A DNA stretch of 64,000 bases. It comes from Megamerina dolium. Lineage: Eukaryota > Arthropoda > Insecta > Diptera > Megamerinidae. The position numbers and the translations under genes were made by a program. The number at the start of each line of letters is the position of its first letter. The stretch's first letter is position 1. The notes under the pieces were generated by a model, which saw only the letters and a list, made by a program, of their open reading frames with translations, was not told where the DNA came from and did not search any database. This document shows positions 11,729-23,215 of the stretch, piece by piece. The stretch spans positions 44,165,140-44,229,139 of the forward strand of contig OY978526.1 of assembly GCA_963854835.1 (NCBI GenBank). The letters run 5' to 3'.

Positions 11729-13386
11729 ATCTAGAATATATACCAAATACTCATTTTTTTCTGTTATGTTTATATATTGTGATTTTGTAGAATTGTTCTC
11801 TAATAAAAACACTAATACAGACACTGGTCTTTTTGAGACTGGCAATACCAGTTTTAAGAATGCTTGCAATTTCAGCATTATCTTCTTTTCGTACGGATGT
11901 GGTTGCTGTCATTAGTACCATATTGCTATTATTTTGAAAATCTCACTCAAAAATGATTCCTTCTTTCGCTTTCCCCCAACTGATTTTTCATTTACCTTAA
12001 AATTACATATTCTTTCTATATGACCATGCCACAGGCGGTTAATTTAAATTTACCTGCAATGAAAGAAGAAAAGAAGATATGTTTGGTAACAAAGTTAAAC
12101 AGAAAATATGCGTAGTAATATTTAAAATCTAAATAAATTTTGTTGAAATCTGATCCGACATTAAATATACAAAAATTATTGAGTATTATTGAATCCACTT
12201 AGCAGTTATGAAATTGAAAACCTCACCATAATAGTAAACATTTGAAGCAAAGGCTCTCTGCAAATCGAACCACAGTACTGTGTATTTGGTGTGACTGTAA
12301 TGACATCATTCACCTGATGAAATAGTTACTCCTAAGTTGCACTGTCAAAAATGACAATGGTTTTATTCAGAATTGTTGAAAAAAATTTGCAATAATATTG
12401 CATTGCCAGGCCACATAGCGTGAATCCGAGACGATTATCAAAGAATTGCAATTGTAAGTTTTGGCGCGCGCTTAGCACTCTTCTGATATTGATACTGCTC
12501 CGTGAAATCGCTGCCAGATCGGCCGAATCATTGGCCGAAACAATGAAAAATGACAAAAAAATATCACATTTCACAAAGTAGATGGAAAAAATCTCCTTGA
12601 ACTAAACCTAATGATTATCCAAATGAACAACAACACATTTTGTTAATGTAGTTTTTCCGTACCCTGTATTATACATATAAAGTAAGAAAGCACTGTAATC
12701 TCCGTAATTCGCTAAAATGAACATCTATAAATAGGGGAAATACCTTATAATCAATATTTATTGCAGGATGATGTACATAAATTTCCACATACCTCCTATA
12801 TATGTAGATGGGTGTATGTCTTGAGGAAGAAACCAAATAGATAGCGCTCGAATGATATACATATATTCATAAAATATTTGTGAATGCACATAAACAATCA
12901 ACACAATCGTAACAGAAAAACCTAACGAACCATTACATTTGAACATCTACGTACACTTTTGTGGTAAATAGTGCACAAATGTTGCATGTGAGATGATGTT
13001 CGCACAAATCATCAGAAATCAGGTCAATAGAAAACAAAATCAAATTCAAACAAAAACAGAAAAATTTGCAACAAAGGATAGAGTAGGAAACAATAACAAT
13101 GTTAATCCAAAACGACAATGATGGTGTTCAAATGAAAATCGACTAAACACATATTAAATAAAAAATGCAAAATGAACACGCAAAAAATGAAAAAAATAGA
13201 ATAAACACTATTTTATATAGTAAAGGGTGATTTTAAATGTTGCATTGACTTTAAATTGCAACAAAACATATCTAATTTCATATAACGATCTTTTTTTATT
13301 TTACTTTATTTCATTTAAAATTTACTTTCAGTTTCAGACAAATTCGACAAAAAAGTTTATTCGAAACAACGGCCTAAACAACACCG
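11729..13386. other. Mostly featureless AT-rich stretch
   Basis: Apart from the possible coding fragment at 12332-12574, no gene, TIR pair or known element was recognised. Several minus ORFs (12016-12198, 12758-12946, 12933-13118) have no recognisable content. Confidence 0.5.
12332..12574 (-). CDS. Candidate coding fragment, faintly gustatory-receptor-like
   Basis: This is an 80-codon minus-strand ORF starting at ATG. Its middle reads LQLQFFDNRLGFTLCGLAMQ, followed by STILNKTIVIF. The order LQL..., L-FT-CGL and a hydrophobic end loosely resembles the last exon of insect gustatory receptors (FSLQLLH..., FTACGLF, TYLVIL). The hydrophobic C-terminal helix is short and the TYhhhhhQ motif is missing. 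No upstream exon was found, and a different frame also stays partly open. I would treat it as unproven. The stretch is less AT-rich than its surroundings. Confidence 0.22.
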   Translation of the reverse strand: MKCDIFLSFFIVSANDSADLAAISRSSINIRRVLSARQNLQLQFFDNRLGFTLCGLAMQYYCKFFSTILNKTIVIFDSAT

Positions 13387-13395
13387 TTACATATA

Positions 13396-14678
13396 GAGAT
13401 AGATAGATAGATAGATATAGTTCTTTATTTAAAAATATTCTTAAATAAATCAACAACCAATACAAAATAAACAATTAAAGTCGTCTGTCGGAGATAAACC
13501 TAATATTACATAAAATACTACATTCCAATTGATCTTATTTATCAATATTTTACATATTAACACATACACTATAATACGTACTCATTCAATATTAATTTTC
13601 TATACATCAAAGCACCAATGATGAACTTAACTAAACCTTCCCAACCAAATTCGTTTGTCCCATTTAATACGTCAATTATTTCCTTTAAATCTAAACTATA
13701 TTTTCCAAAATATCTGTATCTAATTCGTTTGAGTATTGGACATTTTCCCAAAAAGTTTGTAATATTCTCCATTTCGTTCAAATTACAAAGAGTACAGCTG
13801 AGATTCCTATGTCCGCCAAGGTAAATTAAATCACATCTGGCTTTAAAAATCCACATTATTTTGCATACGTCCATATTATCATTTAAATAACCTTTGCTAA
13901 CACAGCGATCCAGATCGTTATATAAACGAGAACACTTAAATGTCTTTTTCAACACTTTCTCTTTATTTTTAGTGTTTAAGTTTTCTAGTAGCAACCTTAC
14001 ATTTTCTTTCATATTACATTATTTTCTGTTGCACGTTTCCAATTAATATTAAAATTCTCTCCTAAAACCTGTATTGTATTCACCCAAAATATTTGTTTTG
14101 CTAATTCCTTTTTAGTTAGTATATGTGGTAGTCTGTCACCTTTGTATTCGAATAATGTTTTATAAATATATCCTAAGTGCAGTTCAAGAGTGTATAGATG
14201 GCTGTTTGGTATGTTTGTTTCGAAAAGAAGGCAATAAGATGGCGTATTGTCAAGAAGACGCAATATGCTCTTCAGAAAATACATTTGCACTTTGCCTACT
14301 TCTCATCGAACATTGCATAACCCCAAACCTGCGTTGCATAGCTTTGCACTGCTCTCACTACAGCTAAAAACAATTTCCACTTTGCAGACATTTTTATTTG
14401 GTTGTTTGTTAAAAATGCACGCCAGGTCGCATTTATACTATTCTTTGCTAAACTGCTTCTATTCTCTATATGCCTTTTGAAACCTAGCTGCGGTGTCAAT
14501 ATTACTCCCAAATAATTGTACTCAGATCTTATTTCTACATTAGCTGCCTTAAAAGTCAATTTTTCTTTTCCTGACAACCTGCCTCCTTTTCTAAACACCA
14601 TAATAGTTGATTTTCTCAGGTTTACTTTCATATTCCAAGTATCGCAATATTTTTCCAGATTATTTATCATGCCACCCT
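13396..14678 (-). mobile_element. 5'-truncated non-LTR retrotransposon with target duplication
   Basis: The 9-bp direct repeat TTACATATA lies at 13387-13395 and 14679-14687, immediately outside the element. On the minus strand it starts within the RT palm-thumb region and ends AATAAAGAACTATATC followed by (TCTA)n. This is a simple-repeat 3' tail. Only the last third of ORF2 is present, as is usual for 5'-truncated LINE copies. Confidence 0.82.
13569..14670 (-). pseudogene. LINE ORF2 C-terminal part (RT thumb and zinc-knuckle region)
   Basis: The minus strand gives NNLEKYCDTWNMKVNLRKST, EYNYLGVILTPQLGFKRHI and YATQVWGYAMFDEK, then MYFLKSILRLLDNTPSYCL after a one-base shift near 14290. After another shift near 14010 it gives KCSRLYNDL and finally CTLCNLNEMENITNFLGKCP. 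The first part is the end of the RT domain (YLGV motif). The last resembles the C-terminal CCHC-like knuckle of I/R1-type LINEs, with the usual His replaced by Asn. The palm with its catalytic aspartates is absent. The ORF opposite (13618-13824) is a shadow. Confidence 0.82.
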
Positions 14679-14744
14679 TTACATATAATCAGTCATTGGG
14701 TGCAAAGAAAGAAAATTAATAATAAATAATAAGAAATAATGCGC

Positions 14745-14990
14745 AGTGAAATCTCGTAGATGCGAATATCAAATAGAAGTTGGAGCTAGTTGAACATCAT
14801 AACAGATAATCGATTTTGAACTCGTATCGAACATTTCGCCACGATTTTATGCATAATATTTTCTAGAAAATTCCGATTATTCTGCTATGAGAGGTGGAAA
14901 GCTTCCAAGCAATTGCACCATATGTAAGAACAAAAATGTAGAGTCTTTTGTGGTGTCTTTCTACCACGACGTGCTTGTCAAGAGATTGTA
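14745..14990 (-). pseudogene. Old RTE-type reverse transcriptase fragment
   Basis: The minus strand reads FVLTYGAIAWKLSTSHSRII, then GIF, a stop and KILCIK. It aligns with PVLTYGAVAWTISTSDERML and GVFERKVLRK of RTE copy A. The forward DNA also matches RTE copy B over blocks such as GAGGTGGAAA and CCATATGT. Several indels and stops make it the oldest RTE piece here, perhaps from a sister subfamily. Confidence 0.65.
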
Positions 14991-15600
14991 AAATACGTTA
15001 AAAATAAACAATAAATAAAAATTTTAATGTATTTGATTATACTGTATGTATTGCATGTATGTAACTTTCATATTTCGTTGTGCACTGTAAATGCTTAGTC
15101 CACCTGTGCTCAGAATTATGGCATCTTGAGCAACGTCAAATCATTGATTATGCTCTTGTTGATGTTTAATGTATAATATGTATATAAATCAGTTGATTGT
15201 ATGCATTCGTGCGTTTAACAATGTGCAAGTTGGACATTATTAGATAGTAACAGTACAAGAATATGTTCAGTTACAACAGATTTATAAGTATAAGTATACT
15301 TATAAGAGTGCAGTAGTTTAACAATGAGTTCAAGATCAAGTTGCAATAATGGCATTATTCTAGTTTATAAATAATAGTTCTTATCTTTTGTCCATGTATT
15401 ATATTTCATATCCCAAGTACTTTACTTAAATAGTACATCATTAAATACATCCTCCTTTCCTATTAGGTCTTTTTTAGGAGTACTATTATTGTATTATCTG
15501 CTTGTTTATGATACATACATCTTTATAATATACTATATATAAACACCAATCGTAGTTAACTGTACTCTAATTAATTTTAATATCTACATGCTTGCCTAGT
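14991..15600. other. No feature recognised
   Basis: AT-rich; no coding signature, TIRs or repeat shared with the rest of the window was noticed. Confidence 0.5.
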
Positions 15601-16008
15601 AGTGTTACACAGCACCGAGGAACCGGTACCGAAGAACCGGGTCCTTTAGTGATCCGTCCGGTCGTGGTCTTACAAGAACCGAAAAATGGTTAAGAAATAG
15701 TCCAAAGAACTGAAAATCGACCCCGAAATTTACAAATATCTGTGTTACTCAGAAACGTACAAAATTCAATTTTATGTATTTCATTTTTATTAAATTTTTG
15801 TCACACAAATATGAGAAATGAATGTAATAGTTACATTTATTAATTTTTTATACTTTATGACAATATGACTGAATTTTTGTAAAAACATTTTTCAATCTTT
15901 TGTTTAACTATTACCTCTTTTTTTTGAAACGGAACCGGTCCGAATAACCGATTTCTCATGGAACCGTACTCGACAAAAGGGGTTCTTTAAATACTCGGAG
16001 CCACACTT
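15601..16008. mobile_element. Putative MITE with imperfect TIRs (hAT-like?)
   Basis: The left end reads AGTGTTACACAGCACCGAG and continues into GGAACCGGTACCGAAGAACC. The right end, in reverse complement, reads AGTGTGGCTCCGAG and then AAAGAACC. Both subterminal regions are dense in GGAACC/ACCGG motifs, while the middle is AT-rich and non-coding. This composition stands out from the flanks. No clean 8-bp duplication could be fixed, so the superfamily is a guess. Confidence 0.42.
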
Positions 16009-18116
16009 CATTATTGTATCTAATTGTTTGTGTATGTGTGCAACATAAACTACATTTAACAAATGATGCAAAATTGTATAGACCCTCTTTTAGATTAGTA
16101 TTGTACATTGGGTACCAAAGTAAAGACAACAACTAGCTGATCAAATGGCGTGTATTGGGGCAAATTATTATAATTAAACTAATTACACATTCAATTTATA
16201 CATTGAACGGCAGATGAAAACAATACAAAGATGTGAAAACATGGAGGTGAAACAGACTGACTGACTGCCGTTAGAACATGTTAGTATATACACACAGATA
16301 TTTTATACAAAATCACAAAATATGGTACATCGTATGTTATAAGAAGAAAAATAAAAGGCGAAGAAATACAGATAGCGGGAGAAAAACACCACAGTTACCA
16401 CAACCAAGTATATGGGCAATTAGACAACAAATCGGCTATTGTACACGCTTATTCGTCTACTCATTTCATTTTAATAGAGGCATCATTTATTTATAAAAAA
16501 GTCACCCAAACGTATGAATACTAAACACTCAACACTTAATAGAGCATATTCTATATGTCGTCATCGCAAGCAAATACCCGTACGCAAATATCGTGTGTGT
16601 GTTTTAAGAAGAAATATACGTGCAATAATATGAATAACAAAAGTAAATAAAAACAATAACAGAAAATTTTATAATCAAATTTCCAACTCAACATGAAAGG
16701 TGTTACTGTGACGTACGAGTAGTTAGGTGGGAGGTTTTAGAGCAGGTTTTATTTTTGAAGCATCTGGTTTTAAGAAATTCAGTCGATGTTTGTATGTATA
16801 AGGTATGACGTTTGTTAATATGTGCTACTCTGGGCAAATGATAAGCCGAGCCCTCTTTCGAATAACGTTAACCACATGCTATAAGACCTAATTTTGCATT
16901 TATATTTTCCTATATAACTTAGAGGATTTAGGGAAAGTTAAAACTTTATGAAGTTTTCAGTTGTTATATTTGAGATCAGTTGTTATATTTGTGAGTATTA
17001 AACGAAGCGCAGGATACTAAGATATGATTAAGGGTTATTGGTGACGAGTTACAATATCGGCTTCTGCTATCGGCTTCTGCTATTGATCTTATTGATTGAA
17101 TTTTCCATAGTAGCTAAGGTTTACTTTCTGGGTGGTGATAAATTTATATGAGCTGTTCTGTAGTTTGTTTTTTTTTTTCCTTTTGTCTTGTAAGTTTCCG
17201 TGTATTAGGTTTTGAGGAAATTATTTATATCATTCAAGCTTACGTTTCCAATAGTTATGACTGGACAATTCATTATATTTAATGTTAACATGTGTTTATC
17301 TATTGGTACTCCTCTGATGTTTTCAGACTCGGTAAGTATAGAATAGAATACAGAATAGGGCACATGAGCTTCGGTTTGAGCGAAATTATGAGAACTACAA
17401 TTATTCAAAGGTAGTAGTAATGAGATCAGTAATATTGTGAATATCAGAGCAAAAAATCTTAATGGGTCGTCTCGACCCATCAACCTTTCTTGTTATATTA
17501 TTCTAGTGTATTATGCTTTAGCACTTTCACGTTGACAGCAACAATTACAGTAAGTAAAATATTAAGTTGAATGAATTACGTGTATTTTTTCTCTTCTTTC
17601 TTATTAATTAATAAAATGTTAAATAGTTACAACTAATTACTGTAGCACAAGCGATAATAACACCTAACCTAATAAATAAGAGACATTTTTGGACAAAATG
17701 TGTACACGTGCTGCTTTTGGCAACGCCATATGGTGGATAATTTTTGCAAATTTTCTTAATGAGCACCCATAACTATACATGTAAGCATGAAGACATTCTC
17801 CATTTGTTCATTCGTTTGTTTGTGACAAATGTTTATCGTTATACTGATTTGTTAGACGGTTGGATACAACTTATTTCTATTTTATTTATTTGATTTGTTT
17901 CTTCTTTACTCAGCACCACTATTTAGTTTTGTTTAGATTTCATGCATACAATGCTACATACGGGTAAACAAAACCCATGGAGATAATTTATACTTACATG
18001 CAATATTACTTAAACGTAGACGATGAGGCAGTCGTTTTGTTGCTGCTGCTACTACTACTACAACTATTATAGCTTCTGGTATCGAATATGCATATGTGTA
18101 TACATGTTGAATACAG
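16009..18116. other. No clear feature apart from one secreted-looking ORF
   Basis: AT-rich sequence. Nothing could be assigned except the weak ORF at 17205-17483 described separately. Confidence 0.5.
17205..17483 (-). CDS. Hypothetical 92-aa ORF with signal-peptide-like N-terminus
   Basis: The ORF starts MMGRDDPLRFFALIFTILLI followed by SLLLPLNNCSS. This is a charged N-region, a hydrophobic core and a small/polar stretch, as in a signal peptide. The remainder (AHVPYSVFYSILTESENIRG and on) matches no family I recognise. There is no supporting promoter, splice or homology signal. In AT-rich DNA a 279-bp ORF can arise by chance, so this is only a candidate. Confidence 0.2.
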   Translation of the reverse strand: MMGRDDPLRFFALIFTILLISLLLPLNNCSSHNFAQTEAHVPYSVFYSILTESENIRGVPIDKHMLTLNIMNCPVITIGNVSLNDINNFLKT

Positions 18117-18850
18117 GGTGGACCATCAGTGGTTTCATTTTTAATCATAGGCTATTTAGATACTGACAGCTCGAAATCATAGTCAGTTAGTACCATAGCT
18201 CCGCGGAATGATAAGAATAGCTTGTGAAGTCAAAGTGAGAGCTGTGTTGCTGCAACAGTGCGTTAATAAAAAACCTCAACAACTCAAAATTTCAAAACAC
18301 CTTCTACATGCGAGAAAACCACATGTGATTGTAGAGAAGCTAAAGCAATCGCAGGGAGTGGCAGTTTGATATAGATTTTAGGTCGGTGGCATCATTGGCC
18401 AAATTTTGTAAAACCCGGCAGGAAACGCCACATTGTGATCGGAGATGCCACGTTTTACGCGAAAAATTTATATTTGAACATTGCGATAAATTATCCGAAC
18501 GAACTCAAAACTGATTAGTATTTTCAATAATATCTGCTGAGGAAGCAGTTGAAGCCGTGAATTCAAAGAATTCGATCGTAACACGTTTCAAGCGTTATGT
18601 GTTTATCGTTTTCTTTACAATTTTTTCATGGAAACTGTCAATTATAACAGTAATTGCCGATTTGGTGTTACTTGTTACACTTGGAAAATTATGATTTCAT
18701 ATGAAATATTACATAATCAGAATTGTCAATACTTTAACAACACGGCTTATTTTTGAAGAAATATTTTTTAAAAAAATATAACTAATGAGTAGGACCGAGT
18801 AGGACCTTGATTCTTTTACCAAAAAGCAATATAAAGAGTCCTTCAGTGAT

Positions 18851-19213
18851 AAAAATAAATAAATATGTGGCACTTAAAGCCCCGAAGGGCTCATGGGCCG
18901 AGCTTCTCTTCCATTACTGTTGTGCGTGTACAATTTTGGAGAGTATTAGAAGGGATCTACTTATTTTAGCCGGTTCCAAACTGCAGAACCCTTGTGACAT
19001 CACTTTTTCTGAGATTTGTCACAGAGTTCTTTCATGGAGTTTTTTCATGGCAAATTGTTAATGCCGGAAGAATTGCCAATTGCATGCCGATAGGTGGTTA
19101 TCGTTCGAAAGAAAAATCTTTTCGATATTAACTTTGTTATGCTTCAGCCGGGGATTGAACCCACGACCTACAGATCAGAAGGACAAAGCACTAACTACTG
19201 AGCTACCGTACCC
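18851..19213 (-). mobile_element. tRNA-derived SINE, copy 2
   Basis: Full-length minus-strand copy. The tRNA-like head is at about 19145-19213 (A-box CTCAGTAGTTAG, B-box GGTTCAATCCCCGG). The body contains GGTAACCACCTATCGGCATG-like sequence, and the 3' end AGCCCTTCGGGGCTTTAAGT then GCCACATATTTATTT. The tail is (ATTT)n. It differs from copy 3 by scattered substitutions and small deletions in the body. No clear target duplication was found. It lies inside the span of a mori-type mariner relic. Confidence 0.9.
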
Positions 19214-19851
19214 TATCATAGCTCAGTACCGGTTCAAAAAAATACGAAAAAAAAAATATCGCGAATACTTCCGCCAATTAGAGTGGCGGCTATTTTTATT
19301 TTACTAGAGCAACTGTAGCAGCTGTTCCAAATAACATAAAGTGTATTAAATCATTAATGATTAATATAATTCAGTCTACATTTACCATCACATGATTTAT
19401 AAGAAGTGTCTTAACAAATCTGAAGACAATTTTCAAAATTCTTAAATAGCGAATCCAATATGGCGTTCAAGAATTTTAAATATTGATGAATTTTTATGAA
19501 GGTTCTTAAGTTCGCACATCAGAAATTTGTTTCTTTCTCTACTGGCTATACTACAACATATAATTATTATCTATAATTACAAATATTTATGTTGTTTTTT
19601 GTCTTTTTGTAAAAAATTTTAAGAGAAAAATGAAAAAGTTTCAATGTAGAAAAATGTATGATTCTTGAGAAATAATCATTTGGGTATGTAGCATAAGTAA
19701 GTAAGAGTAAGTAACAAAAGTGTTAATTCTATAATTGTATCTGACTTATAATGCATAATACATTGCAGATTTTTTTTTATATATGAGACTATTTTCCTAT
19801 ATAGTTGTAAAGCCGTTAAAGGCAACCTTGATGGCAATATTTACTTTTACG

Positions 19852-19981
19852 GTTGATTTGACAGCTGTCAAATGTTAAGGTTTTAATTTGAAATAGAATT
19901 CGTGGCTGATGTGTCTGAAAATCTAATCAAAATGATTTTCTTATTTTTAGAGAAATTGACAGTTGATTTGACAGCTGTCAA
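19852..19981. repeat. Two copies of a 20-bp motif holding a 14-bp palindrome
   Basis: GTTGATTTGACAGCTGTCAA occurs at 19852-19871 and exactly again at 19962-19981. Each contains the perfect palindrome TTGACAGCTGTCAA with a central CAGCTG. The spacer between them is AT-rich. This could be a duplicated protein-binding site or a degenerate repeat of a transposon subterminal region. Confidence 0.7.
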
Positions 19982-20169
19982 CAATCAAAATATATGTTTT
20001 GTGGCATATTCGAATTTAGCATTACAAAAATACTATGATCTCATAGTTTTATTAAAATCGTAACAGCTCTTCAAATTTTTCGCGTAAAACATGGCTTTTG
20101 CGACCATTATACGTCATTTCGGTTAATGGTACATAGTATGAAGTTATAGTTTTTTTGTGAGCTGAGTGT

Positions 20170-20412
20170 GTTAATCGTGTTATCAGCGTGTCTTGGCGAT
20201 TTCAATTGACCTCCTCCAAGTTGAGATTTCACCCCGTTTAGACTTTTTTGTGGAGCTTCGCGAGATGATAATAGAGAATAGTGGGGAGGGAACCACGTGA
20301 ATAAAATAGTACTTCATAAATGTTTGCTCTTTCCAATAAAGCCATATCATAACGAACAATTAATTTTTGTTCATTTTATTTTACTCTTAAAAAAATTGTA
20401 TTTGAACCACCC
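20170..20412 (+). pseudogene. Mori-type mariner transposase relic and 3' end
   Basis: The forward strand at 20180-20260 reads, across one frameshift, ISVSW then GDFN-stop-PPPS-stop-DFTP. This corresponds to the GDVNWPPRSCDLTPLDFFLW block before the third catalytic aspartate of mori-type mariners. It is followed by decayed coding sequence and ends with AAATTGTATTTGAACCACCC then TTTA. In reverse complement this begins AAAGGGTGG, like a TIR. A possible partner end, ACAGGGTGGACCATC, lies at 18115. If that is right, the element spans 18115-20412 and SINE copy 2 inserted into it. Confidence 0.6.
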
Positions 20413-22740
20413 TTTATTATATTTATATTGTAAGCACCGTGCCGAGTCATACATACCATACTCCTCTGTGTGTGTGTATGTATTTGCGGTCAATGACTGA
20501 CTGCCAGTTTGTTACATAGGGATGGCATATCAACGTTTATAGTTAATGACTATGACGATTATTATTGTAATGGCAGTAGTGCTGATGATATTAACAGTAG
20601 CATTGTAGGAAATGTCTGTATATAAAGAAAACTAGCACATCAAACTAATTCCACTTTTGCTAAAAACAGAATCAATACGAAAAAACCTTTCTAAGCGGAC
20701 AAAATTCAAAATGTTTTCAAAAAGCTGCAGAAATAACTTATATCATACATTATTAAATACCGACTGCTTCGTTTTATACTCAACAGCCAGCCAAGAGGTC
20801 AAATGTTGTGCTTCTGTTTCAAAGATATCAAAATATAAATTCAAAGCTTATTACATCTACCTCCTATACATAGTTAGAAGAGTATAATTTCGGTAATATG
20901 TTATTAGAATCGCCAAACAGACGATTTATAGAATGGGCGTAAACAAATCAAACCTACACCTGCACTCTATACAAATGATTGTTCAGCCTATAAGTACATA
21001 ACACGATTCAATTTATATGTTCTTTAAGGCTATCCAAGTTTCGACTTACTGAATCCAATTCCTTGCTGTTGTAATGTAAAAAAATGTAAAAAATTAGTAT
21101 ATATACATATTTTAAATATACATAAAAGAGGGAGGCCAAAAATAAACATTTTTCTCAACTATGTTAATTAATAAGACCACTATTAGAAGGTAATAATTTA
21201 CAAATTGTTTTATTATGCATGTACATTTGGCCAGCTTTCTGCTTCAATATAAAAGTCAAAGTTCACTGCGCATTATATAAATCATAGCGTTACGTTACCA
21301 GTCACATAGCTAAATATTTGGACTATAATATGTGTCAGCAATGATTTGAAAAATATTGTATATGACTGCAAACATTTTCGTTTTGCTTTCCAGCATCCAA
21401 ATAAGTGCACAGATGTAATATTGTATGTATTCGATTTACGTCTGTCTGTTTTGTGATAAGAATATTATACTTTAGATATGATATTTTATGTAATCATTTT
21501 CTCTACAACTAAGTACGAGTTCATATGTACGAATGTATGCATGTGTGTACATTTGAGCATCTACTCGTGCATAAATAGTATAAACATACGAGTAGGAATT
21601 AACTACCTTCGGCAATGTGGTCTTGCAAAGGTGGTTGGATCTACATACGTGTTCATGTGGGGTGTTAGTGTAGAATATTAAAGCAAGCACTATATCTATT
21701 TTCTGGTACAATATATATTTCCTATTTTTCGTTTCCAAGTTAATATTTATATAAAATGTATAACATTATACCACATTGCATGACAGAGATAAGCTTCACC
21801 TTAACAAAATGTGATTTTGGGTGGATGTGAACTCGTATAATCATCCACATTATAATGATTGTGAAAAAGAGACAAAAAAATATACACTAATGGCAACAGT
21901 AGAAGCACTAGTGGCATCAGCAGATTAATTTTAATATAAGCATAGACATTGTAATTCACATAATTGTTGCTACTGCTTTTCTATATTGGATTATGTCCAC
22001 CCTCCAATGTATTAATGGTAGTATTGATGCTGGTGCTTAACATTATTATTATTGTTATAATTTAATAAAATTAAATTGCATACGTATACGAAAATATAAA
22101 TGCTTTCTGGATTGGACAGAGATAACGTCCTGATGTTACATAGGTCAATATCTTTAAATTTTATAGTAAATAGTTCTTGAATAAGTTTGAACCCATTCGC
22201 TTGTGTTTAAAGTATTTCAAACTTAAGATTGCCAAGTATGTATAGTACTTACTTATTGCTTCTTTACAACTGAGTATATCATAAATGGGTGGAGAAAAAA
22301 TATATTCAGAACACATAACATTGGTATACCGTAGATATTTTAAGCTGAAGGCGACACTTTACACTAAAATATATACAATATATACACACTTACTCGTACA
22401 TACTTATTTAAAATTCATAAGAAGCACAGTGCATCACAGCAATTGACCCATTTTTCGGTTATCGCAAGCAAGGATATGTGTATATGTAGATTTGCGCATA
22501 GAGACCATCACAGCATTTTTAGTGTTTGCTGTTGTACTATGTATGTACATATGTACATTTTATAGCTGTACGGAGAATTAGGTATGATTTAGTTTTTGAG
22601 AGGTCAATCCCTCTACTCTATTAATTTTTCAAAGATCCACTGACAAAATTTTATGTGAAAATATAAAATGCAAAAATTGACTTCAAGTTGCTAGATTCAT
22701 GAGATTTTCCTTATTTTACTCTTTCAGACCAGACACTCAA
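20413..22740. other. No feature recognised
   Basis: AT-rich with many short ATG/TATA runs. The ORFs at 20657-20887 and 21472-21738 have no recognisable content. No TIR pair or shared repeat was seen. Confidence 0.5.
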
Positions 22741-22822
22741 GTAGGTAGATTAAGGTGGCTGCCCGAAAGAGCACGCTTAGATCACCATAGGAACATAGGG
22801 ACACGGTCTCGGTTCTAAGCCA

Positions 22823-23215
22823 CTAACTTAAATCAATTGGATCAATCAAGATGTAGCGTGTAAGATATCTCACATTCATCGTTGAGAGGCTTGTGCTCAG
22901 TGGAATACTCAAGCTTGCAAATTCAGAAAAGAGCTCTGAAGCGGAGCAATTTCTGGCAATTTCGTCCATCCTAATATTGGAAGACACGTTACTGTGATCC
23001 GGCATCCACACAGCAAGTTATACTGGTCAGCCATCTGAATAGTGAACTACTGAATAGTGGTCTTTGATGTTGATATAGAATGCTTTTATAGCAACTTGAC
23101 TATGAGAGTGGATCCCAAAATCTCTGGTGGAGATTTTGAGTTCTCTAACTATGGAGGGAGCTAAGCCTTTAAACTCTGCTTGAAGAACACCTGCGATGGT
23201 TAGGCAACCTAATTG
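22823..23215 (-). pseudogene. RNase H domain relic of a non-LTR retrotransposon
   Basis: The minus strand reads VLQAEFKGLAPSIVRELK then ISTRDFGIHSHSQVAIKAF, and after a gap with two stops VWMPDHSNVSSNIRMDEIAR. These match the RNase H order of I/R1/LOA-type LINEs: AE in FQAE, DSQAAIKA, and WVPGHSNIxGNExADxxAR. The catalytic Asp of DSQ appears as His and the final motif is diverged, so the domain is dead. Upstream RT could not be identified. The flanking DNA to about 23260 is probably also part of the element. Confidence 0.65.

Noticed and set aside
13217..14690. TIR pair TAAAGGGTG at 13219 and its inverse near 14675
   Set aside because: The direct repeat TTACATATA places the right-hand motif at the 5' edge of the LINE itself; the similarity is probably chance.
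18454..20096. 17-bp inverted match TTTTACGCGAAAAATTT between 18454 and about 20080
   Set aside because: The flanking sequences do not align, and a match of this length can arise by chance in AT-rich DNA of this size.
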